Assembly (NCBI GenBank): GCA_964059195.1 | Contig: CAXKWD010000001.1 | Span: 156,600,532 to 156,664,531, forward strand | DNA: 64,000 nucleotides | Source: Ectobius pallidus | Lineage: Eukaryota; Arthropoda; Insecta; Blattodea; Ectobiidae | Direction: 5' to 3' | Part shown: positions 12,480-24,800 of the stretch, piece after piece | Layout: each line of letters opens with the position of its first letter | Numbering within the stretch: the stretch's first letter is position 1 | Position numbers and translations under genes: made by a program | The notes under the pieces: model-generated | Databases searched by the model: none | What the model saw: the letters and a program-made list of their open reading frames with translations, nothing else | Told to the model about the DNA's origin: nothing

Positions 12480-15140
12480 AATGCATGTTTATAATAAAGC
12501 ATCTATATTTAAACCGGTCGAATGAATGATTTTTCAATTACGTTTTCTTACAAAAATATAAATATTAGTAAGATCAAAACTTTATAGTTTTTATAAATTT
12601 TAGATACCATATTCTGTTACTTAAAAACAAACATGCAAAATGTGACTCAAATTTTATCCTGATTACAATGTTGGAAATATTCTCTAGCTTGTCTCTACTA
12701 TCTAGCTTACATGACTTACACACGTCTAATCATAATCGCTACAAAAGTAAAGAACTAAAAAATACAATTTTATTCCAACTGAAATACTGTGACATTAAAT
12801 GGTCTGGATAGGAAGTAATAGCAACATTTCTATTTCTATAATTTTGAAATTACTTTATTGCTGTATCAAAACTACTTATATTTCTTCAATCAGACATCCC
12901 TGAATGTATACCAACATTTAGTTATACTTGTGGAAGGGATTGGACTCATCAGTGCAATATTTTCTGTTCATATTCAAATTTACCCCTCCAAAACAAATTT
13001 ACCTCTATCCTTTCCATTGGAATGCTTAACTCAAAGTGCTTTTTTATTATGGCAAAGAATGCCATCTTCTTCCAGAAAGTGGAGAAGTTGCCATCTGTTC
13101 ATAATATACCGCATCGTAGTTGACACTGTCACAGATTGCCTTTCCCCTGGTAATAAGAATTATTTGGAATATCCAATATCCTGACCCGGTAAGAGTCTAC
13201 CCAATTGATATTTTTTTTTTTAATACCAAAACGATGCAATGATAGTGTAGTATGCCTTCCACGTGTTATTAAAACTCGCAGATGTCATTGAAGAAATTTA
13301 AGTTATTTTATTTATTTTATTTGCTTCTTTTAATTTTGAAGTTGCCAAAATACAACAAAGCAATAGTAATAGTTAAAGTAATATGAATACAGGTTGACAT
13401 TAAAAAATTCAGCAATAAAAAATCTGGTTCATTTAGATTTCCTGCAAGGATTTCGGAGCGCATTTTCAAATTTACCATATTAGTATGCCACTGTTTTCCG
13501 GAGGCATCCTTTATGTTTTGATGGTGCTGTACTTCAGAATCAGCTGTTGGGTAATGCTTGCACCTGTTAACAGGCATTCCTTCTCAGTTGATCATTTATT
13601 TCCTGATGTATAGCCCCATTATGGGCTTAACAGAGAAAAGAGGTGGCGAAAAATGTGAACATTGTGCGTTTTCGATTATAGAGAAAGTTGAAATGCTAAA
13701 AAACTTGATAGAGGTATGTATGAGCAAACCACCTGTGAAACATATGACATTGGATCTTGAACAGTGTATGATAAAAAGAAAGTATAAAAGTCGGGCACTT
13801 CTCAGGTTGCTGAACTTTTTAATGCCAACCTGTATACTGATGTACAAATGTGGTTCATAAATAATACAGTATGTTGTTCATTTAAGGTACTTGTCTGTAA
13901 AACACATAAACTAATATTGTGTAACACTGCTTCTCGTGATTACAACCACATGAGCAAGTTGAAAATGCCTGAGCTTTCTGCTTGCTCTACAGCCATCTTC
14001 TGGGAAGAAGTGAACAAACCTTGAGAATGGATGTCTATATTATACTGTCTTATGTAATTGGAGGAGGGGGGGGGGCAATTAGGAGCAAAGAAAACTGAAG
14101 GGTGAAGTGTAGCTGTATGGCTGCTAATCAGGAACAAAGAAACCAATGTTTGAAATGCAATGCTGCTACTGATTACAATTGAATGCATTGCTCCTGAGAC
14201 CAATTTTGTTGGATCAGCAGGACTTATTGGTACACTGGCTGTGTAATGACGGAAGTGGATTGATGAAGAGATCTGGATGAAAGGAAGATGAAAATGAATC
14301 AAAGTTTCTCTACAAGGTTATTTGGCCTTTATGGGATTTTCACCCATGACCTTCAAAATTCACAATCACCAGTCAGCTTTCTGATTGTTTGAGCCATAGA
14401 GTTCATCACCTAACACTTTATGGCGTACCCCCTCTGTGTGGACAATATAAACATATCAGAAAGTGTGACAACATTTCTCGTATAATTTATTAATTCATAC
14501 GATCAGCTATATTTTTCCAAATCTTACTTAAAGGGTCTTTCCAAAACCTTTATACTTTATACACCTTCTACCATTAAAAATATATAATGTTTTATAAATT
14601 GTATTCCTCCATTTCCCTAAGCTCTATTATGATGAAATTTCATATGCCCCATGTTTAAAACTTGCTCTTGAATGTAATATAAATCATTAACTTATAAGAT
14701 AACAGATTTATAAGATTGTATAATTATCTAATTACCACAAAAACCGATCAACATTCATTTTCTTCAAACACTGTCAAAATACAAGAAGAAACTCCATGTT
14801 CTGTTTTGGAGAAACAAAATGCAGTACTACTACTGGGCAAATACATGGTCTGAATTATGGTTTAAAACTTTATAATATTCTTATTGCTGTGAATCCTGAT
14901 TTCATAAAATATACTGTCAACCAATTTAAGATAAAAATTAAACCAAATCTTAGAATTTTCCCCCTTTCATTTGTTTCACCGTAATTTCTTCCACCTATTC
15001 GTAATTGACCAACATATTTGTAAAATGGAAATTCTGTTTTTTTTTTAAATTTATTTTGAGCTCACTATTTTAACTTTCATTTGTAAAATCTTTTAGACTG
15101 TTTTTAACCAAACTAAACTCCGTGGTGCTACATCCCTGGA
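12480..15140. other. intergenic, no recognised gene
   Basis: AT-rich DNA with short G and T runs. There is a faint tRNA-like stretch near 14330-14440 that is too decayed to call. No coding domain is visible. Confidence 0.5.
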
Positions 15141-15149
15141 GGGATTTGA

Positions 15150-15420
15150 CCTACCACCCGACTGCTACGTCATCTACCACAGGCAGATGGCAGGATTGGG
15201 GGGCAAGTGGTCAGCATGCCGCATCCACGGCTGTTAATGGTGGTTTTCATGACCAGAGCCGCTACTTCTCTATCAAGTAGCTCCTCAATTTGAATCACGA
15301 GGCTGAGTGTACCCCTGCCAGACCTTCCTACCTCAGAAAAATCTGAGGAGGTACCGGGGATCGAACCCGGGTCGACAGATCTGTAGTCAGCGACGCTAAC
15401 CACAAGACCAAGACTGTTTT
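15150..15420 (-). repeat. tRNA-derived SINE, family C
   Basis: On the minus strand the head reads TGGTTAGCGTCGCTGACTAC (A box) followed by CGGGTTCGATCCCCGG (near-perfect B box). The body follows to about 15150. The tRNA head is well preserved. Confidence 0.8.
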
Positions 15421-15553
15421 TAGTTTATGTAATAATTGTTTATAAACGAGTATATTTGTAAATTTCTCTACTCTCTCTATTATTAAGAGATATGATAATT
15501 GCAATCCCTAAACATGAGCTTCGTTCATCTGGAGCTTTCAAAGAAAATGCATA

Positions 15554-16709
15554 TGAGGTGTGTCTAAAAAGTTTGGCGAATGGTGCCATATTTGAACGGC
15601 AACATGGCACGTATGTGCGCATGCACATGGTTCATCAGAGATGGATGGAAACTTCTGGAGATTTCATTACCATGTGTGACCAGGATCCATCCCTTCTGTA
15701 AACCATTGTCAAGGGGGATGAGACCTGGTGCTACCAGTTCAATCCGGAATACAAACCTCAATTGATAGATTGATTTTCACTTACTTCCACATGGGAGGGG
15801 GGGGGGAAGTCTGTGAAACTCTAAGGACAAATCACTGTTGATTGCTTCTTCAACATCAACACGGTGCATTCTTTTTTAAAGCAAACCTGTAAAGCGCTTT
15901 AAGACCACTGCAGCACAAAAAAGAACGGGCAAAGTCGATCAGCTGAGAGCTTGCTCAATGAAATCGGCACTGTGAACTGCCTTCCAACATGGTTAAGACA
16001 CGTGCAAATAACAGTTATGCCATAAAGGAAATAATAATTATTGTACAATATGATATAAAGGTAAAATCAAATTGTACGAACTGTGCTGAAGAAGGCATTC
16101 ATACTCGGCCGCCATGACAGTTCGTGCAGCAAAACCTTGCAGCAATCGTAAAGCTAGATTTGAGATTGCTGCACGGGCAGTAGAGTGGGGGTAAAGCGAA
16201 GCTGCAGCAATGATAAAGCACTTTAGCTTCGCTTTAAAAAAGAAAATGCTGACAGCATCATCCATAAGAAATTTGTTCCTGCAAGTCAAACTGTTAATGC
16301 TACATTTTACCGCCAAGTTTTGAACCAATTGCTATAGCCTGTCTAGTGTGTTCAGCAAAAGTTGCCCCTGCACACACTGCGATCCTCATGTGCCAATTCC
16401 TGGACACATGTGCTTGACCATCCACAGTACTCCTCTGATCTGGCTCCTGCCTGTTTCCCTGCTTGAAAATGGTCCTCAAGGGTGCACTTTTTGCGGTCAT
16501 GGCAGCCATCTAAGATTGTGTGACAACCACTCTGCGATCAATTCCTAAGGAGGCCTTTGCTGATAATTTCCAGAAGCTGTACTAACATTGTCAAAAGTGT
16601 GTTGTAGTCGGATGGCATCTATTTTGAAGGGCAATAAAGAAAGCGTGTTTGTATCATCTGGATTGTTTGCTTTCTGATAAAATTCACCAAACTTTTTAGA
16701 CAAACCTTG
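15554..16709 (+). mobile_element. mariner element with degenerate transposase
   Basis: Inverted ends (GTGTGTCTAAAAAGTTTGG on the left, GTTTGTCTAAAAAGTTTGG on the right, reversed) are flanked by TA. The plus strand carries mariner transposase pieces in order: KGDETWCYQFNPE (first catalytic Asp), IIHKKFVPASQTVNATFYRQ, a decayed YSSDLAP segment (SPDLAP in the family), and FQKLYQHCQKC near the end. Many stops and frameshifts break it. Between 15870 and 16250 an extra segment sits inside, bordered by inverted copies of TTTTTTAAAGC and GCTGCAG, and the transposase text partly repeats across it, suggesting a nested insertion or a mosaic of two copies. Confidence 0.8.
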
Positions 16710-18837
16710 TATGTAAGATTTTGTCATTTTTATGATGATATGATAAAATTTTTTTGAATATTTAACCTCATCAAGAGACTAAGAGACAATATTTAGTTGT
16801 ATTCAGTGGCAGCATATTCATTGGGTAAACAGTCATCCTAAACGACAGAAACAGCTTTATGACCTTATCACGATTCATACAGCAATGTGCTTTTCTCATT
16901 TATTTCTGCACAAAGGGCATAAATATATATATATTTTTTTATCTTAAACATAATATTCAGATTAATAAGCTATAGCAAAAAAGTTAAAATATCTGCATTA
17001 AGAAAGAAAGACTTTTTCTTTAAATAATGAATTTTTAAAAAATCAAAATAAATTATTTTATTTATTTACTGGTATGTTATAAACAAGATAAAATGGAACT
17101 ACAATTTGTTGATCACACAGCAAACAAGGTCTATGCAAAACTTTATGGAATTATCTTTTAAATTGTGAAAGTCATGACTTAAACCAGTTTTGAGAAAATG
17201 AGTAATAATTTACTAATAATTTTGTTGGATAACTTGGTCAGATTTATAGGCATTTTAAAAATTCTTCCAGAGATATAAAGTTAGAAGTTGTATGAAACTA
17301 TTCGCCATTGAAAGTGTGCATAATATCTTAACCTCAATGATGGAGAGAAGCTATCTTCAAAACCTGCCATCAGCATAACAGAAGGAAATAATTTTATACG
17401 ATGAACAGAGAAAGTAATGGAAGACTCAAAAGGTATTTAAATTATTTAATTACTTCTTTATGAAGCACCTGTTCATTAAGTTGACAGGAAACTGTCATAA
17501 CAGTTTACTCTTCTGTGATAAAATGCATCTATGTGACAGAGAATGTTATCTCTTTCTTCTTGGTATTTTAACAAAATCAATCCCCTATATCCATTCACTC
17601 AACAAATGCGACACTCCTTAAATTCTAAGTACAATAGTTTATTTTTTAATATCATGTAGCTGAGCTAATTATTAGGTTAGCATTGAAATGTACAATATCT
17701 TTGAAACAGGCAAGACTTATTACGACTTTGCAATTGAGAAACCACTTATAAAGCCAACTACATGACATATATTTTCTCATTCACTCAAGCTTCATGCAAC
17801 AAGCGTTCAACATCAACATTTAAAATGCCCCCACAAACATATTGTGCTTAACAAAAAAGAAATCCCATGTGCTGAATTCTTTTGAAAAACAAGTAATGAT
17901 TAACCTGAATTTTTAAAAAAATGAGATATATCATCCAATATTAGAATTTTACTTTATAGCAAAACTGAATGCATCATTTACCTTTTAAAAAATGAGGAAT
18001 GATTCTTGTACAAATGTTGTGTGTTAAGAGTATGACTATTTTATTCCATGCATTTTTACAACAAATGTAAATTCATGATGTACACTTTATAAATTATGCC
18101 ATACACTTCTACACTTTCAAAATCAAAACTCTTCTTAAGATTAGTTTTTTTTTTTACACTTCACACATCCACCTTCCATTGGTCAGATGATGAAAAATTC
18201 TCTCAGAAAGTGCGACAAAGAACTGCTTTTTGCGACCAGGAACTGAAAATTTGAAGAAGTCTATGTACCACTTTTTTCCTTCATCCAATCTTATATTTAG
18301 TCCTTCGCCTGCCACTAATATTTGAACTTAAAAAGTTAGTCCTCTAAAAGCCACTAAGTTATGGAAGGATAAACTCTACCATCCACTCTACCAATGCTTT
18401 AGTTTCAATACTGTACTGAATAATGGCACACTCAAGTAAAGAAAATCGCCTAATTCTACACTGGAGACCAAACAGCACATAATGGACATTTTCACACTAG
18501 AATTTAGTACTTTAGAAAATTCCCTAATAAAAATAATAGGGAAATGAATATGTACGATAGAATAATTTAATGTGCACATTGTGCGAAATACGTAACGTGC
18601 AAATGTCTGTTATTCCTAACAAAACACGTTTTCTTCACATGTCATTACGTTCTATAAAAAAAATCTAAGTCCATTCACACAACTAGGTTGTAAAGAAAGG
18701 AATTAAACAGCATAGGAATTTGTGGTACTTGATCACAAAAAACAGTTCAGATGGCACACTCTGACACTCACATACTTGCACAATGAAGCACTAGCTTCTT
18801 CAATCTGGCAGACTGCAGACAACTATGCTCTGTGCCT
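16710..18837 (-). other. KdelR: KDEL receptor 3' UTR and flank
   Basis: Downstream of the KDEL receptor stop. On the minus strand a canonical AATAAA lies at 18040-18045, about 0.8 kb past the stop, with an ATTAAA variant at 18566-18571. The true cleavage site cannot be decided. No other gene is visible. Confidence 0.5.
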
Positions 18838-21800
18838 TTAAGCTGGTAACTGTAGCTTCTTCCCTTTCAGAACTGAAATAAAGCAATGTCTTTTTGTAAT
18901 AAGAAAATAGTAAACAAATTTAAGAAATATATATTTTGCAAAACATTAAAGCAAATGTAATTCAGAATCCATAAGGAGCTGTTTTATGTGGTGTTTTGAT
19001 TACCGTACATACTCGAATACTACCTGCATATATATATATATATATTTTAAATCATGAGTGAAAACCTGGGGTGCAGATATTATTTGAATACTGGTCTCCT
19101 CTCATGCGAATTTCGACACTGTGTACCATATCGGCTTAATATGACATGATGCTTTGTAGTAGTATCACCACAGTATACGTATTAATACAGTAAAGAAACT
19201 CAGTCCGTTTTTCTGCCATACGGACATGCGCGCGCAGATTCCATGCGATCCTACCGGCCATTGAGTAATACTACAATCACTACTGCGGGAAGAATGGAAA
19301 TAAATAGGAGTCTTGAATTTTTATAGCAATGCGTGTTTGGAAAGGATGTTATTGTTCTGCTATAAATTGCAGTAACAATAAAGGAAGAAATCCTGAATTG
19401 CATTTCTTCACTTTCCCAAAAGATCCAGAAAGGTAAGAAGAAAAATACGTAATATTTATTGTATGCCTGCTGGCTTACACTTGACACATGTTCTAGTGTG
19501 GTTATGTTTACATTTACTTTAATGTAATATTTTTATCTTTAATTATGTTGTAATTTCTAACAATAGATACTAATGAAATGAAAATGTCAGCAGTCTATAT
19601 CACGGTTAAAGATAACAATATTTAGGATGTCGTATTGTGATCGCTTAAGATAACACAATATTTGCTGTGGTGCAGCTTATTTCCTATGTGCATTGTAATG
19701 TATATGTCAGGGCCGGTTATGTATACAAACATGTGTGCCGTGTTGGCAGTCAAGAATGGCTATGTGAGCTCTAATGCACATGGCCATTTTGCAGCATGTA
19801 ACCGATTTTTTTTCTTTGCTTGCACAAACCTGACAATCAAAGATCCACATGCCCGGTTGTAAGGATCAATGCTAAGGAATATCAGTGCACATAACTCAAT
19901 TTCGTAAAAAAGTGCACATAGCCGATTTTACAGGCGGTACGATATTTATTTTCTCGAATACGATGTAGGCGTAAAGATGACGAAAACATAATCTTACATC
20001 ATAAATTCTCTGATACATGTGCCATTAAGGTGTTTGCGACAGTAAACTAACATGACATCATTATCCAAACCTAGGCAAGCAATAGGCTTACCTAAAATAG
20101 GCTACTGTTAAGAAGCGTATCTAGTCCAAGGTTTTTCCCACCTTTAAAATCAACGTTTAAGTTATAAATTATATTAAAGAGTGACCTTTGAATAGAGGTT
20201 TGTCACACTGCTCGTCCTCAACTTCATTGTTGAGATTGTATTTTGTTTCTGTATCTTACGGCTTCGATCTACCTTCAATTGTTGTAATGATTTCAGGTGT
20301 AAAAAATGGGTCATCAATAGTCGGCGAAAAGACCTACTAACAAAAACTGTAAAATATTTAAATGTAAATTGCCGCCTATGTTTGGAACACTTCGAAAACA
20401 GCCAGTTTATGAATTCCAATACGAACTCTTTAATTAAAACTGCTGTACCGACTGTATACTAAAAGCAGTTTTGGAGTATTAGAAATTGAGAAATATTGAT
20501 AGAAACCAATATTTTTATTTGAATTTTGTATTGTATCTTATGTAATATTGTATTATTTTTGTAAAATGATGACATTTCTATTCTAATGTAATATTAGGCT
20601 ACTTTTAAAAATAAAAATGAGTTATAATTGGTTTTCCAAGAATCATCTTGAAGTTATTAAAACTTGTAATAAGAATAGCCCTAGGAACTGCAGTGCAAGT
20701 TAACTATCCGTCACAGGTAAGTGGCATTTAAAAATTGTGCCTGATCTTAACTAAAATATAATACATGCTTCATTGTTTCTTAAATTTAAAATTCAGTTTT
20801 GAAAGAAGATTTTTTTCTCTTATTATAACATATTTTGTTATGTGTTTATGCATTTTCCCAAGTTATTTTATATGGTGAGAATGCAGTTTTACTCAACCGC
20901 CGCATGGAGCGCTAGTGTCGCCCAGCTAACAAGTTGTCATAGGACTTTTAACACACAGTTTCCTTACTGTATTAATACTTATACTGTGGTATCACAGTAT
21001 GAAAGGAAAATGAGACAAAGAAAATGCTTTCTTATGCACATGGTCTACCACGACTGGCGGCGAAACAAAGCTTTACATGTAGAGACGCTAAGCAAGTAGC
21101 AGTACAGACATACAGTACAAGCAGAAGCACTGATTCGGGAAAAATTTGGTAAAGTTTGGTGAATTTCCACACGACTTAGACCTTGAGTCGGACCAGTAGG
21201 ACGTACATTATCGTGTGTGATTCCTGCTGAACAGCTGTTCTTTCAAAAAATTTGGGTGCAGGTATTATTTGGGGGCAGGTAGTATTCAGGTATATACGGT
21301 ATTATAAAGTAAACATATTGTTAGCTTACATGTTTACATATAAAATGGTAGAATTACCTTGATATACTGTTATATGAAATAGGGTTAGTTGTTACCACGA
21401 GTGCAGCAATTATTCTTCATGAATTTCCTATAAAAGGCATTTACTTACAATGAGTTTTAAGAAAACATCTAGACAACATTTAACTCCTGTCTTTTTTGTC
21501 TTCAATTAAAATATTCTGTTTCCAAAAATCGTTGTTCAGGTTCTAGGAGAAGATTGAAAAGTATTTTAAATGAAAAGAAATAATACAGCCTCTACTGATT
21601 ACAATCTTTTGATGGATGCTGTAAGATAAAAAAAGAGAGCAATATTTGTCAGGACAGTATTTTCAGAGCATTATAATGAAGTTGAAATTCTCAAATCAGG
21701 AATAAATATCATAAGACAATGGATGCAGTATTGGAAATTAAATTGACAAACAATGCTAAAATTGAGAAGATATAAACTGCGAATTGTTTGACAGATAGCA

Positions 21801-24800
21801 AACAGAAAGAGAGAGGTAGGATTTATGAAGTTGGCAAAATGTGGTACGCAGCTACAATGATTACATGGGTTAATCAGCTATGAGCTCCCGACACTGGCAA
21901 CTCTTTTAGACACATGGCATTTGTGAGGCATTCTGGATTCCCTGCTTTTTTCAGGAGGAATTGTCACATTTTAGACCATTTACCATATTTGCCTGTGCAA
22001 AACCATGCATTTGGCCTCGTGCTTTTCCATCTGTGGAATTAATATATATGCAGCACAGAGGGAGCTTTCATTGAATTCATAGGTGGCACGCATATGTGTT
22101 GCATGTAGAAGTTGCACTGTTTACCCACAGTATATTTTTAAAAATGCATAAAATGCATAAATGCATAAAATATTACATTGAACAGCTTAGTAAAAGAAAT
22201 TAAATTAAGAAAAAAATACAACTGAGGTTGTTGACTCCAAATCTCAATTACTGAAAAGGTTTTAGTATTACTGTATTTTACTTTCTTATCTTGAGGGGGT
22301 ACCAGGTTGCCTCTGCTTAGAGGGCACACTGGAATCTCACAGTGCCCCATATGGCCAGTCTAGGCCTGGTTATATTTAAGTTATTACATAGTTTTACAAC
22401 TTAAAAATCTCCAGCCCGGCCAGGAATCGAACCTGGGCCACGGGAGTGGAAAACAGGCATGCTACCGACTCACCCACAGTGGCGGACCATATAATCTATA
22501 CCTTCATTAAATAAGATGCGCCCATTTTAAAGATATTTTTAGTAAGTAAATCTCATGCATCAGAAAATATGTAATGAAACAATATAAAAACAATATCATG
22601 TTATATTATGTAACCTATTACTTCTGAACATGTGTATATTTATTGGGTTTCATCTTACATAATAGGCACAGTTGCACTATGAGTACTATGAGTTAATGAA
22701 AGGACAGGTGAGAGGTTGACTAACCTTTAGTAATGTATAAGTAGAAGAAATCACAGTAGAGCACTGTCTGCACAACTCCAGCCACAATAGCAATCAAGTC
22801 ATAGTGATTTTCAAAGTAGTAGCGGTAGATCCAGTTGAGGAGATACAGTGCACGGTAAGAGCCAAGAGCAAACAGATAATGTGAAGTGATGCTCTCTGCC
22901 TCTCCAGTCTTAGACACCATGAAGAGCTGGGGCAGAATTGCAACAGACTCCAGATAGATACTGAATGTCCACAGAACCTGCAAGTTAAAGAATTATGTTT
23001 CAAAAATGAAACACCATAAATCCCACCTACTGCCGAATCTGCAATATGATGTCATGTGAACTGGCAGGTTGTTTAGCTGAAAAGAAGTTTTGAAAAATCT
23101 GTCTTAATTTACTTGCTTGCTTGTTATAAAATTTAAAAATGGTTCCATTCTGCTACTTAAATGTTTAACCATGGTAGGTGTGCAAGAATTTTAGTCAGCT
23201 AGACATTTCATGTACTGAACCACATTCTGTGGTCAATTGAATATTTGCTGATTAAGAATTTACTAAAATTCAACTAAACAAGCAAATTTTGTGCTAATCA
23301 AAAGACTAGGAATGCAATTTTTTAATTTATCAAACAACTTTTTATTATTAAGACATACAGCAGTTATTTATTAGTCTTACTAAAAAGGCATAACTGTTTT
23401 CTTCTTATTAAAAAGGAGCAGAAATAGACTCAAAACGTACAGTGCAAATTAATTATCTAATTATCTGATTATCTAATATTCAGGCTATTAGTTTATTTGG
23501 TTTTGTCTCACTTGTGAACTAGACTTCCTGTAACTCAAATCTTGTGAACCTGGCTTCCAGCACATGATAAAACATTGTGCGCATAGCAACAAATAATCCT
23601 ATAAGTAAAGAAGTGTGGAGGAGGAGGAGGAGGAGGAGGAGGAGGAGGAGGAGGAAGAAACAATGAAATGGACTGTGCAGTGAGCCACAGTACTGCATTA
23701 CCATGTGGTGACACTCTGCTTGAGTTTAGTATACGAGTCAACAAGATTTCGATAGCAATGAACTTTTGAATATGTTGTGTCTTGTAAAAAAAATTTACAT
23801 GGTTCTTGCAAACAAAGAAATATTACACAATATATTTGAAATAAATAGTTTTATGTTTTGGCCATCTTTTGCCAATAATTTTACCATAAAATTGGATTAA
23901 AATGTTTCTCAATAACTCATACAATCTCTCCCTTCCATTAAAATGAATAATTGGCTGTTCACTGGGCAATACAATGAAATCTCACCTCCAGCACTGTGAA
24001 GTCATGGTTGATAAGTAGAGCCAGGGCCACGGCTGGCACAATCAGGAATTCAATCCTGTAAATAAGAAAGGGAAGATCGGTAAATTTATAATCAACACTC
24101 TTTTGTAATGGAATAAAACATTGCAATACACTCCTAGTATTCTTGCATGGATTATTCAGTTTCAGAACCTTCCAAGACTTCATCTTGATAAAACATAGCA
24201 TTGCAGAATGATATCCGACATAGCTTCAGCAACAGATGAATAAAGCAGCGAGATTATAAGAATATTTCTGCACAACATTAATTAAAAAATAAAAGACAGC
24301 TTTTACCAGTTAAGAAAAACTGTTTCTCTAAGCACTGAGACAGCTGAAGGAAGATAAGATATTCTCATGGTCATTAGAACCATAACTACAAAAGTAGGCT
24401 TCTGCTGAGGTGGCATTCTTCTTTAAAGCTGAGACAAGGCTTTCTTTCCCTTATACAGCAATACTGCAAACAACTTACCAGACAATACTGTGATTCTCAT
24501 TTTAAAATATGTTTACAATAATCAAAATACTTAAGGAATGTACATTCTTATTGTACTGCTAATTTAACTCATGGGGCCTGTACTTACATTTTTTGAACAA
24601 TGATGGTTTGTTTCTTATACCTTATACCCTCAATAAAACCATTAAAGAGTATTTTACACACACGGCACTATTCTAATATGAAGACATATTTTATTTTATT
24701 TTATTTTATTTTATTTTATTTTACTTGAGTTAGTTGAGATTCTGTAAAAGCTTTTGGATTATTGTCATGATCACAGCGGTATTTGGGGGGATTCCTGCTT

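Noticed and set aside
13940..14302. 120-codon minus-strand open frame
   Set aside because: No recognisable domain, start context or splice support; composition typical of chance.
23519..23744. Poly-Leu and poly-Pro open frames
   Set aside because: They come from the (GGA)n repeat in an intron.
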